Assembly (NCBI RefSeq): GCF_014217855.1
Contig: NZ_CP059059.1
Coordinates: 930,001-994,000 of the forward strand
Reading direction: 5' to 3'
Origin: Synechococcus sp. HK01-R
GTDB taxonomy: Bacteria > Cyanobacteriota > Cyanobacteriia > PCC-6307 > Cyanobiaceae
DNA length: 64,000 bases
The translations under genes and the position numbers were made by a program. Under the pieces are notes generated by a model, which was not told where the DNA came from, made no database searches, and saw only the letters and a list, made by a program, of their open reading frames with translations. Below are positions 24,113 to 32,087 of the stretch, piece after piece; the stretch's first letter is position 1, and each line of letters begins with the position of its first letter.

Positions 24113-25192
24113 ATGTCCATGCCCGCCGGCCCCACCCGCAACTTGGTCACCGGTGGTGCCGGCTTCCTTGGCTCCCACCTGGTGGATCGGCTCATGCAGG
24201 CCGGTGAGGAGGTGCTTTGTCTCGACAACACCTTCACGGGCCGCAAAGCGAACGTGCGCCAGTGGTGGGAGCACCCCCGCTTTGAGTTCATACGCCACGA
24301 CGTCACCGAACCGATCAAGCTCGAGGTGGATCGCATCTGGCACCTGGCCTGCCCTGCCTCACCGATCCACGACCAAACCAACCCGGTCAAGACCGCCAAA
24401 ACCAGTTTCCTGGGCACCTACAACATGCTCGTCCTGGCTCGCCGCGTTGGCGCTCGGCTGTTGCTCGCCTCCACCAGTGAGGTGTATGGCGACCCTGAGC
24501 TGCACCCCCAGCCCGAGAGTTACCGCGGCTGTGTGAACACCATCGGTCCCCGCGCCTGCTACGACGGGGGCAAGCGCATCGCCGAAACCCTCTGTTTCGA
24601 CTACCGGCGTATGCACGGCAGTGAGATCCGCATCGTCCGCATCTTCAACACCTATGGGCCACGCATGCTCGCCGATGACGGCCGCGTGGTGAGCAATTTC
24701 ATCGTGCAGGCTTTGCGCGGTGAGCCCCTCACCCTCTATGGCGACGGCAGCCAAAGCCGTTCGTTTTGTTATGTCGACGATCTGATCGAGGGCTTGATTC
24801 GCTTGATGAACGCGGAGCACACCGGTCCGATCAACCTGGGCAATCCCGATGAATTCACGATTCGGGAGCTGGCTGAGCAGGTGCGCGCCCGCATCAACCC
24901 CGCGCTGCCCTTGATCGACCAGCCGCTGCCTGCTGACGACCCGCGCCAGCGCCAGCCTGAGATCGCTCTGGCCCAGCGCGAACTGGGCTGGGCACCATCG
25001 GTGAGCCTCGAGCAGGGCCTGGAGCCCACCATCGCCTGGTTCCGCAAACTTCTCGATAGCTCCTCCACCCCGCCCGGATTCCCTCATCCTCACCGGCGCC
25101 GCCTCGATCGCCGCACGGCCGTTAGTGCATGCGCTCCTGCGTGGTCGCTTCGCTGCCGTGCAGCTTTGTGCCGATCTGCCCGAGCTTGCTGA
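24113..25192 (+). CDS. uxs: UDP-glucuronic acid decarboxylase (UDP-xylose synthase), SDR family
   Basis: An NAD-dependent SDR enzyme converting UDP-glucuronate to UDP-xylose. Motifs are [16 protein letters not shown] for NAD binding, [15 protein letters not shown] (very typical of UXS), [13 protein letters not shown] with the catalytic Ser/Thr, and the Y-x3-K pair in [24 protein letters not shown] and [14 protein letters not shown] complete the substrate site. The normal UXS C-terminus is reached at about residue 320. The last ~40 residues look like read-out through a frame that overlaps the next, broken gene, so the native stop may have been lost. Start ATG 24113 (or 24119). Confidence 0.88.
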   Translation: MSMPAGPTRNLVTGGAGFLGSHLVDRLMQAGEEVLCLDNTFTGRKANVRQWWEHPRFEFIRHDVTEPIKLEVDRIWHLACPASPIHDQTNPVKTAKTSFLGTYNMLVLARRVGARLLLASTSEVYGDPELHPQPESYRGCVNTIGPRACYDGGKRIAETLCFDYRRMHGSEIRIVRIFNTYGPRMLADDGRVVSNFIVQALRGEPLTLYGDGSQSRSFCYVDDLIEGLIRLMNAEHTGPINLGNPDEFTIRELAEQVRARINPALPLIDQPLPADDPRQRQPEIALAQRELGWAPSVSLEQGLEPTIAWFRKLLDSSSTPPGFPHPHRRRLDRRTAVSACAPAWSLRCRAALCRSARAC

Positions 25193-25773
25193 TCTCCAGG
25201 CCCATCTCTCGCCTTGGTGCGGAGCCCAAGGCTTGGCAACTGCGCTGCAGTGGTTAGCCGAGGAGCCCGAGAGCAGCTCCGTTGCGCCGATGCCGTGCCA
25301 CCGCTCAGCGTTTGGAGACGCTGCCCGATTGCGGAGTTGACCTTGTGTTGCTCAGCAGCCACCAAGCTGCCCACCGATCCGGCATCTCCGGCTCCACCCT
25401 CGCCGCCGCCGAGGCCCTGGTGGAGAACTGGAGTGCGAGCCATCCCGCAGCGTGCGTGCAGGTGTGGCGGCTCCCGGCGGCCTTCGATGCCGAGCAGGTG
25501 TTGCCCCCCGAACCCCCCGAGCTCAACGCAGCCTGGCAGCGCGAAGCCCTTGCCGAAGCCTTTGTGGATGCATTGGCTGCCGCCCAGCCGGGTGGCTGGC
25601 TGGTGCAGGCGGATGCGTGCGGATCACCCTGTCTGCAGCAGGTGCCGTTGGCTGAGGCGGTGCATCGGCCCAGGGAGCCGGTGGATGCATGGCTCGAGCG
25701 GTTGCGGGAGCCCCTGGACCGCTACGACGAGGATCTGGTGCGGGGGGAGCTGGAGATATTGTGGGGCCAGTGA
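25077..25773 (+). pseudogene. Frameshifted gene of unknown function
   Basis: Two frames join at about 25265-25285. The first (from about 25077) reads [21 protein letters not shown] onward, a possible Rossmann start. The second runs DCGVDLVLLSSHQAAHRSG through VWRLPAAFDAEQVL to VDAWLERLREPLDRYDEDLV and the stop at 25771. I do not recognise the family. The end vaguely resembles the C-terminal helix of CapD-like dehydratases, and the neighbourhood is sugar-nucleotide genes. No ordinary start codon precedes the first block. Its last third is duplicated in degraded form at 27821-27940. Confidence 0.5.
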
Positions 25774-26203
25774 GAGGGGATTTGGGATTGGAGAGGGCAG
25801 CCAATACTCTTTTTTGCGCTCAAGATATGTGTCTATACTCATATGCCGCTATCGCGTGATGCTGGTCATTGCTTCGGTTTGAGGGTTGTTAACGGCGTTT
25901 GCCCCTGCTCCATGGATGGGTTCACTGCCTTCTTGGTTCGCCCGACTTGCCGTTCTGTGCAGTCTGTTCAGAATTCATTAGGGCCCAGGGCTCCGTTTCT
26001 GCGCCGCGCTACCGCTCGGGAGTTGTTCCGGCTGCAGCCCGTGAGGTCGCCATGCCGCCGTGAGTGGTCCGCTGAAGGTGGCCCAGGTATGGTTCCGGCG
26101 GGGTTGGCTGGCGGCTGCGAGGGCAAGCTCCTTCGTCTTCTGTCGACTGGCTTCGGTGACACTGTCGATGCAGCCGAGTGCCAAGAATCAGTACAGCTTG
26201 GGC
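25576..26203 (+). repeat. Segmental duplication, copy A
   Basis: About 630 bp, from the 3' third of the broken gene at 25.1-25.8 kb through a gene-free stretch (25774-26280), recur at 27821-28328 in the same orientation. Long shared strings include CTGCCTTCTTGGTTCGCCCG and CGCTCGGGAGTTGTTCCGGC. No gene is recognisable in 25774-26280. Confidence 0.85.
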
Positions 26204-26303
26204 CGGTGCAATTCGCTGATATGCCGGCCTGATCCGCCTGCTTGTCTTCGAGCTCGCCTTTCGCAGCTACACTAAACCAAGCTTGTCTACACACGCTAAC
26301 GCC

Positions 26304-26573
26304 GTGGCTCTCAACATCCGAAACCCGGAGGCGGATCGCCTAGCCGCACAGGTGGCCTGCCTCGCTGGAGAAACCAAAACGGATGCTGTGATCCTGGCCC
26401 TCAAGGAACGCCTCCAGCGTTTGCAGTGCCAGCCCGAGGCGGGCAAGGTTCGGCAGCGTTCGCTGATCCATCGCCTCGATCAGATTGCCCTGCGCTGTGC
26501 CGCTCGACCGATCCTGGATCGCCGCAGCGCTGATGAGATCTGCGGCTACGACGCCAGCGGCCTTCCCTCCTGA
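26304..26573 (+). CDS. vapB: VapB-type antitoxin (Rv0623/PSK family-like)
   Basis: An 89-residue antitoxin. VALNIRNPEADRLAAQVACLAGETKTDAVILALKERL matches the N-terminal DNA-binding plus helix region of PSK/Rv0623-type VapB proteins; the rest carries the toxin-binding tail. GTG 26304 gives the usual short N-terminus and follows a TGTCTACAC promoter-like string. Its stop codon shares a base with the toxin ATG (TGATG at 26571-26575), so the pair is translationally coupled. Different antitoxin class from the module at 21.9 kb. Confidence 0.83.
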   Translation: MALNIRNPEADRLAAQVACLAGETKTDAVILALKERLQRLQCQPEAGKVRQRSLIHRLDQIALRCAARPILDRRSADEICGYDASGLPS

Positions 26574-26971
26574 TGGTGATCGATCCCTCAGCCGTTTTGG
26601 CCATCCTCCAGAACGAACCGGAGCGCCCTGCTTTCAATGCAGCCATCGCCAGTGCCGATCACTGCGCCTTGTCGGCCGCATCCCTCGTGGAACTCTCGAT
26701 CGTGATTGAAGCCCGGTACGGGTCTGATGGCCAAGGAGATCTGGATCTGTTTCTCAGCACGGCACAGATCAGCATCGTGAGCCTGGATCGCGAACAGGCC
26801 GAAATCGCACGCGCAGCCTTCGCGCGGTATGGCAAGGGTCGTCATCGTGCCAGCCTCAATCTCGGCGATTGCTTCTCCTATGCCCTAGCCCAGTGGCTCG
26901 AACAACCCCTGCTGTTCAAAGGTGATGATTTCTGCCACACCGATCTCAAGCCAGCCTGCCCTATGACATGA
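26573..26971 (+). CDS. vapC: PIN-domain VapC toxin
   Basis: A 132-residue PIN ribonuclease. MVIDPSAVLAIL carries the first catalytic Asp, SAASLVELSIVIEAR the Glu, and LNLGDCFSYALA plus KGDDFCHTDL the C-terminal acidic residues in the Rv0627-like pattern that pairs with PSK-type VapB. It appears intact. It lies between the two copies of the segmental duplication, together with the broken sugar transferase. Confidence 0.87.
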   Translation: MVIDPSAVLAILQNEPERPAFNAAIASADHCALSAASLVELSIVIEARYGSDGQGDLDLFLSTAQISIVSLDREQAEIARAAFARYGKGRHRASLNLGDCFSYALAQWLEQPLLFKGDDFCHTDLKPACPMT

Positions 26972-27026
26972 GGCGTCGTATCGCTTTCAATGGCGGGCCC
27001 CATCGCGCAGGTCTCTGATCAGTGCA

Positions 27027-27658
27027 GTGGCATCTGCTCCCTCATGCAGGGGCTGCGCTTGGGTAGTGGCCTTCAAGATCAGCCAGGTCAAACGCCGGTT
27101 CTGGTGCCACGTTCGGTCGCACCAAACGGGCCACTGGCGCGCCGTGCTGCTGCTGCTCAGTCCTCTGTTGCTTGTGATTGCCGGGGCTATTGCTCTTACC
27201 AGCCCGGGGTCGGTGCTGTTCGCCCACGATCGCTACGGCCTTGATGGCCGCCGCTTTCGCATCCTCAAGTTCCGCACCATGCGCGTGCTCGAGGCCGGCG
27301 ACCAGCAGGGCCTGCGCCAGGCCACCCGCAACGACCCGCGCCTCACGCCCATCGGCGGCTTCCTGCGCCGCTGGAGCCTCGATGAGCTGCCCCAGCTCGT
27401 CAATGTGCTGCGCGGCGACATGAGCCTGGTGGGCCCCGCCCCCATGCGGTGGATCACAACGAGCAATACCGCCGCCTGATCCCCGGCATCACTGGCCTGG
27501 CCCAGGTGGAAGGCCTTCGCGGCGAAACCAGCACCCTCGACCTGATGGCGAATCGCGTAGACGCCGATCTCCGCTACCAGCGCGATTGGAGCCTCAAGCT
27601 CGACATCAAGATCCTGATCAAAACCCTGCTGCATCTGCGCTCGCCGCATGCGTATTGA
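27027..27658 (+). pseudogene. Undecaprenyl-phosphate sugar transferase (PGT), frameshifted
   Basis: Two frames together give a small phosphoglycosyltransferase: a hydrophobic LLLSPLLLVIAGAIALTSPG entry helix, LKFRTMRV, WSLDELPQLVNVLRGDMSLVGP with the catalytic Asp-Glu, then in the other frame DHNEQYRRLIPGITGLAQVEG and LKLDIKILIKTLL. The shift falls in a run of C residues around 27435-27440, where one missing C converts PRPHAVDHNEQY to the observed APMRW. The N-terminus before about 27110 does not match the family and is probably read-in sequence. A single-base error in sequencing would look the same. Confidence 0.8.
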
Positions 27659-27701
27659 TTGGGCGAGCTGTCCACCGAAGCCCTTGGGGCCTGGGTGTGG
27701 A

Positions 27702-27815
27702 TCAGCGCTGTTCCTCCAAGTAGCGCCGCAGGTGCGCTGGAAGCACGCGCTGCAGAGCCTGCTCGCGAGCCATCCAGGCCGTCGCCACGATTTCCAGCTG
27801 ATCAGGGTTGAGTGG
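27702..27815 (-). pseudogene. C-terminal remnant of an unknown protein
   Basis: The minus strand reads PLNPDQLEIVATAWMAREQA then LQRVLPAHLRRYLEEQR before a stop at 27702. The helical, charged pattern looks like real protein sequence, but the frame upstream is cut off by the duplicated segment at 27821. I do not recognise the family. Confidence 0.35.
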
Positions 27816-27820
27816 TAGCC

Positions 27821-28328
27821 GCCGCTGCCCAGCCGGGTGGCTGCTTGGTGCAGGCATGGCTCGAGCGGCTGCGCGAACCCCTGGACGGCTGCGACAAGGA
27901 TCTGGTGCGGCGGGAGCTGGAGAGAGCAGCTCAATGCACCTTTTTGTGCTCAAGCTATGCGTTTATGGCCATATAGCGCTAACGCTTGTTGCTGGTCGTT
28001 GCTTCGGTTTGAGGGATGTTGACGGCGTTTGACGCTGCTCCTTGGATCGATGCACTGCCTTCTTGGTTCGCCCGACTCGCCGTTCTTCGCAGTCTGTTCA
28101 GAATTCGCGCGGGCCCAAGGCTCCGCTTCTGTGCCGCACCACCGCTCGGGAGTTGTTCCGGCTGTAGTCCGTGAGGTCGCCGTGGCGCCGTGAGTGGTCC
28201 GCTTAAGGCGGCCCAGGTGAGGTCCCGGCGGGGTGAGCTGGCGGCTGCGAGTGCAAGCTCCGTCGTCTTCTGTCGACTGGCTTCGGTGACACTTTCGACG
28301 CAGCCGAGCGACAAGAATCAGTCGAGCT
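27821..28328 (+). repeat. Segmental duplication, copy B
   Basis: A degraded copy of 25576-26203, same orientation. A block corresponding to about 25613-25690 is deleted, and the sequence runs without a gap into the broken capD copy at 28327. It contains no intact gene. Confidence 0.85.
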
Positions 28329-28958
28329 TGTGCTGCGACTGGCCCATCCGCTCCATCCCAGCTTTCAGGCGTCCGGCCTGTGGTTGCTGCCAGCGGTGCT
28401 GCTTGTTGGCCTGCCGCTGGTTGCCCTCACCGGGCAATACAAAAGCCTCATGCGCTACGTCGGTAGCCGGGCTCTCGATCGCCTCGCAGATCGCAATGGA
28501 CTGTTGGTGCTGCTGTTGGCGGGCCTTGGCGTGATGTTGCGTCTGCCGATGCCGCTCCGCAGCAGTTGGATCCTGCTCCTGTCGCTGCGGTCGGTGAGGC
28601 CGGTGCCCAGCTCGCCGCGGCTCTGCGCCTGGCTGGCAACCACCAGATCGTGTCCTTTCTCGATGATGCGCCAAGTCTCTGGCGGCGCACGATCAACGGC
28701 ATCCCGATCCAGCCGCTCCAGGTTCTGCGTGAGATCCAGGGTCAGCTCGATCAGGTGTTGCTGGCGATCCCCTCGCTGCCTCGCAGTGAACGGCGCCGCA
28801 TCGTGGCTGAGTTGCAACGCCAGGTGATCCCGGTGTTGCCGATCCCGTCGGTGGATGACCTCACTCCGGCTGGGCTGCATCGATGCGCTCCGTCCTGTCG
28901 CCATTGAAGACCTGCTCGGCCGTGATCCCGTGCCGCCTGTGGCGGAGCTGCTCGGTCT
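28327..28958 (+). pseudogene. Broken second copy of the CapD/PglF-type dehydratase gene
   Basis: Nearly the same sequence as 18891-19618: LAHPLHPSFQASGLWLLPAV, then DRNGLLVLLLAGLGVMLRLPMP, EAGAQLAAALRLAGNHQIVSFL and DQVLLAIPSLPRSERRRIVAEL. Two internal deletions (equivalents of about 19135-19190 and 19215-19252), a frame change near 28870 and loss of the whole catalytic SDR domain make it non-functional. After ~20 unmatched bases the copy resumes with the region downstream of the real capD (20745-20840 equivalent). Confidence 0.9.
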
Positions 28959-29002
28959 AAAGGGTTTCTAAGGGGCCACCTCGTCCCCATGGGGCATGGG
29001 GC

Positions 29003-29060
29003 GATCTGCTGCCAGCGCGGCTTTCAGGCCGCGGGTGTGGTGGCTGTGGCGTCCGAGGCC
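29003..29060 (+). repeat. Dispersed hairpin repeat, copy 4
   Basis: Core CGCGGC-TTTCAG-GCCGCG at 29016-29033 with a perfect stem, full left arm CTGCTGCCAG and right arm GGTGGCTGTGGCG. This copy belongs to the flank co-duplicated with capD. Confidence 0.75.
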
Positions 29061-29089
29061 GGCGGCCTTGTGAAAGCCGCTCGGGAGTT

Positions 29090-29297
29090 GCGGCAGCTGC
29101 CGTTTGTGCTGCAAGACCAAATCACGGCTGTGAGCTCGCTCTTTAGGCGTTACGACAACGTGCCAGCCTCACTGACCGATGCGGACCTCATCCGCCTCTC
29201 GGAGATCAACGCTTCTCCTTGTCGACTCGCCACCGACAGAGACTTTCAAATCTATCGCCGTCATGTCCGGCAGGTGATCCCCCTCATCTCTCCCTGA
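29090..29297 (+). pseudogene. PIN-domain toxin C-terminal remnant
   Basis: The frame ending at 29297 reads LPFVLQDQITAVSSLFRRYD then NVPASLTDADLIRLSEIN and LATDRDFQIYRRHVRQVIPL, the second half of a PIN toxin with its acidic residues (TDADL, TDRDF). The N-terminal half and antitoxin are gone; upstream codons run into the hairpin repeat. Confidence 0.72.
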
Positions 29298-29423
29298 TTC
29301 GCAGTCATCGACGCCTGCACCCAGGTCGATCGCGCTGATGTCTTGGCACCCCTTTCCTTGGCGCCGTGATAACAGCTGAGGAGCAAGAACGCGCAGTTTG
29401 CGTAGCATGAGGGAGACCGCCGG

Positions 29424-29765
29424 ATGTCGGCGATGACCCTCACCACCGCGTCGCCAGATCCGGCCGCTACATCGAACGCCTTGGCGCCATTGCGCCTGCC
29501 TGCAGATCAGCAGGGCGGTTGGAAGGTGTTTGAGAGTTCGGGTGGCTTCCGTTTGCCTGATGGCTCCGTCTTGAGCCCCGATGCGACCCTGGTGCGCCTC
29601 GAGCGCTGGCATTCGCTGAAGCCTGAGCAGCAGCGTCGCTTTGCGCCCCTCCGCCCCTCCGACGCTGGCGATCGCGCCTGGTGCCCCGTGGTGGAATTCG
29701 CCGAAGAGTGCGGCATCACCGTGCGCTTCGAGCCGCTGGAGCTGGGCGAACGGCGCGGCGGCTGA
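29424..29765 (+). pseudogene. Chimera: Uma2-type N-terminus fused to amidase-like tail
   Basis: Codons 1-73 match the N-terminal part of a Uma2-family endonuclease-like protein (GWKVFESSGGFRLPDGSVLS then LVRLERWHSLKPEQQRRFAPL). Where Uma2 proteins continue with CPD-x-VVELASPSD, this frame jumps to RPSDAGDRAWCPVVEFAEECGI and ends LGERRGG, nearly identical to the tail of the amidase-like gene (23948-24069). The joint lies in a CGCCCCTCC string also present in the other copy. The frame is open and ends in the start of the next gene, but the Uma2 nuclease core is missing. ATG 29436 is an alternative start. Confidence 0.65.
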
Positions 29766-30517
29766 TGACCTACTGGCTCAGCAAGATCCTGCCCCTGGCT
29801 CTGCTGCCCCTGGGGCTCAGCCTCATCCTGTTGCTGCTGGGGTTGTGCATGCGCTGGCGCTGGCCCCTGATCGGCGCCCTTGCGCTGCTCTGGTTCTTCT
29901 CGCTGGGTCTGGTGAGTCAGGTGCTCTGGCGTTGGTTGGAAGCGCCCTGGCAGCGCTTGCCTGCGGTAGCGGCCCCAACCGCCGATGCGATTGTGGTACT
30001 CAGTGGCGGCCGTCACCCGGCTCCAGGGGCGGCCCGGATCAGCGAATGGGAGGATCCCGATCGCTTCCTGGCTGGGCTCGATCTCTACCGTGCCGGAAAA
30101 GCGCCGCGCCTGCTCTTCACTGGCGGTGCCAGCCCTTTCCGACCCGGTCAACCACCGGAAGGCCAGCGCTATCTCGTCGAAGCGGAGCAGCTGGGAATTC
30201 CTGCAGCGGCCATGGCCAGCACGCCGGTGGTGGTGAACACCGCTGAGGAAGCGGTGGCGATTCGGCGGCTGCTCCAGGCTCCTTCCGCCAGAATCCTTCT
30301 GGTCACCAGCGCGTTCCACATGCGCCGCGCCCAGCGGCTGTTCGAGCGGCAGGGGCTGGAAGTGAAGCCGTTTCCGGTGGATTTTCAAACCCGTGGGGCC
30401 TGGGTAGGTCCCCTGTGGCGGGATCCCAGTCAGTGGTTCCCCACAGCCCAGGCTCTGGACCACAGTTCCCGCGCCCTGAGGGAGCTGCTGGGGCGTCTCG
30501 TCTATCGGTCTTGGTGA
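29765..30517 (+). CDS. YdcF/ElyC-family (DUF218) membrane protein
   Basis: A 250-residue protein with two N-terminal transmembrane helices (about residues 8-28 and 33-55) and a DUF218 domain: ADAIVVLSGGRH, PRLLFTGGASPF, VVVNTAEEAVAIRRLL and LVTSAFHMRRAQRLF. ElyC and SanA relatives act in envelope biogenesis, including peptidoglycan and lipid-carrier homeostasis. The ATG at 29765 shares a base with the upstream stop codon. It marks the return from the decayed region to conserved genes. Confidence 0.85.
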   Translation: MTYWLSKILPLALLPLGLSLILLLLGLCMRWRWPLIGALALLWFFSLGLVSQVLWRWLEAPWQRLPAVAAPTADAIVVLSGGRHPAPGAARISEWEDPDRFLAGLDLYRAGKAPRLLFTGGASPFRPGQPPEGQRYLVEAEQLGIPAAAMASTPVVVNTAEEAVAIRRLLQAPSARILLVTSAFHMRRAQRLFERQGLEVKPFPVDFQTRGAWVGPLWRDPSQWFPTAQALDHSSRALRELLGRLVYRSW

Positions 30518-30540
30518 GTTGTGCGCTTCTCCCGTGGGCG

Positions 30541-31104
30541 CTAGTCGTAAAAGCGTTTGTTGTCGAGGCGCTTCTGACGGTGACGCCTCGCTTCCCGGCG
30601 CGTGAACTGGCTCACCGTGGGATTGGCCGCAATCGGATCGACGTGAGCGACCTGTTCCCAGAGATGCCGCGGTGCCCAGCGCACGCTGTGCTCCACCCGG
30701 TCGTGCTTGGTGATGTGGCACCAGCGGCTGCCGCCGCATTGCGGGCAGAACAGTTCCTCAAGCCACTCGTTACTCAAGACCAGCACCGGATGGGCCTGAA
30801 TCACCAGGCGGGCCGTCTTGGCGGCCATGCCCCGATGCTGCAGCTCTTCAGCGCTTAGCAAGTGCAGGAAGTACTTTCTGCCATTGCCCTCGATCCGTTG
30901 CTCGGGATGGGCGGGGCAGAACAGCTCCCGTCGCTTCGGCCGACGGCGCTGCCTTTGCGGTGGGCGTGAGGTCTGGATTGGATTGCGATCTGGCGTGGCA
31001 ACCAAAGCTTTCCTGTCTAGCCCTCTTAATAACTTACGCCGTACCGAGGCCAAAAACAGTGGCGGGGCACACGTCAGGTGGCTTGTATGCCAATGACGCA
31101 TCAA
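30541..31104 (-). CDS. Conserved hypothetical protein with putative zinc ribbon
   Basis: An approximately 180-residue basic protein of unknown function. Paired cysteines in LFCPAHPEQ and LFCPQCGG suggest a zinc-binding knuckle, and the C-terminal VSQFTRREARRHRQKR stretch is very basic, suggesting nucleic-acid contact. The first ~30 residues (before VATPDRNP) are doubtful and an internal start is likely. It lies just downstream of rnpB on the same strand. I know no assigned function. Confidence 0.6.
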   Translation of the reverse strand: MMRHWHTSHLTCAPPLFLASVRRKLLRGLDRKALVATPDRNPIQTSRPPQRQRRRPKRRELFCPAHPEQRIEGNGRKYFLHLLSAEELQHRGMAAKTARLVIQAHPVLVLSNEWLEELFCPQCGGSRWCHITKHDRVEHSVRWAPRHLWEQVAHVDPIAANPTVSQFTRREARRHRQKRLDNKRFYD

Positions 31105-31109
31105 GAGGG

Positions 31110-31510
31110 TGAAAGCAGGACATAAGCCGGGTTCTGTTCTCCCTCCCGAAGGAGGGGGGCGGTCATCTATCTGGGATCGCCGTTGCCGACGACCTCGAGC
31201 GGCACGCTGTTGGCGGAACGGGGCAGATGGCCAACCGTCGTTCCTGGGCCTTGCTCCCGGCCGGGGTTTACCGAGCCAGCACCTCTCGATGCTGCTGGTG
31301 CGCTCTTACCGCACCTTTGCACCCTTGCCTGTGCCCGGGGCGGAACCCCATGGGGCCATCGGCGGTGTGTTTCTGTGGCACTCTCCTCACGGTCACCCGC
31401 ACTGGGCGTTACCCAGCAAGCCTGGCCATCGGGGAGCCCGGACTTTCCTCAACCGAGCCCGTCAACCCTTGGGCCAACGGCTCGATCGCGACCACCTCGC
31501 CTGCTTTCAA
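31110..31510 (-). ncRNA. rnpB: RNase P RNA (M1 RNA)
   Basis: The catalytic RNA of ribonuclease P, which removes tRNA 5' leaders. On the minus strand the 5' end TGAAAGCAGG pairs with CCTGCTTTCA at the 3' end (P1). GAGGAAAGTCCGGGCTCC and CCACAGAAACA are the universally conserved P4/CR-I and CR-II regions, and the 3' part ends with ACAGAACCCGGCTTATG, the conserved CR-V segment. Length of about 400 nt fits bacterial type A RNAs. It is transcribed away from tRNA-Arg from what looks like a shared promoter element. ORFs across this stretch are spurious. Confidence 0.95.
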
Positions 31511-31514
31511 ACCC

Positions 31515-31521
31515 CATAATG
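31515..31521. promoter_or_regulatory. Overlapping divergent -10 elements for tRNA-Arg and rnpB
   Basis: CATAAT reads rightward at 31515-31520, about 10 bp before mature tRNA-Arg. On the other strand CATTAT (31521-31516) sits about 6 bp before the rnpB 5' end. The two hexamers share five base pairs. No good -35 is visible for either, and the rnpB -35 region would lie inside the tRNA gene. Confidence 0.55.
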
Positions 31522-31530
31522 GCGGGTGAT

Positions 31531-31604
<74 letters not shown>

Positions 31605-31698
31605 TGAGCTCGATCACTGCTCCGGTAGCCGCCACTACATTTGGTGCACTAGCCAGACGCCACACTCCCGCTAGCGTTGCCGTAGTGAACACGGTGCC

Positions 31699-32049
31699 AT
31701 GACCCAGCTTCACGATCTGCGCCTGAGGCTCCTCGTGCAGCAGGAAAGCGAGCGCATCGCCGACTCCCAGCCCACCGACCTTGATCTTTCGGTGGTTCAG
31801 GCCCGATGCCTCTGCTGGCTTGCTCTCCTGGTCGAAGCCCACGAGGACCAGGCCAGTGACGCCGAGCGCCGGGGCGATACGGAGCAGGCGATGGGCTGGT
31901 TCGCTGACTCCATGCGCCTTCGCGACGTGATTCAGGTGGTGAGCTCGATTGAGATCCCGCTTCCCGGTGCCAGCGAGGAGGCAGACGCTGATGGTCGCTA
32001 CGGAGACGACGATGGCGGATTTTCGGGAGAACCCCCCCTGGCAGCTTGA
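31699..32049 (+). CDS. Hypothetical protein
   Basis: 116 residues with a helical, leucine- and glutamate-rich N-terminal 80 residues (LRLRLLVQQESERIADSQPT, CLCWLALLVEAHEDQA) and an acidic, glycine-rich tail. No recognisable family. Placed alone between tRNA-Arg and the next small gene, all rightward. Composition matches the core genome, so it is probably a real lineage-specific gene. Confidence 0.55.
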   Translation: MTQLHDLRLRLLVQQESERIADSQPTDLDLSVVQARCLCWLALLVEAHEDQASDAERRGDTEQAMGWFADSMRLRDVIQVVSSIEIPLPGASEEADADGRYGDDDGGFSGEPPLAA

Positions 32050-32087
32050 TCAGGTGCCATAGTGGACGTTGATCTCGAGGGTCTGCG

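Noticed and set aside
29681-29764. Upstream extension of the ydcF-like frame
   Set aside because: It adds an arginine-rich stretch in the alternative frame of the amidase tail; the ATG at 29765 gives the normal membrane-anchored N-terminus.
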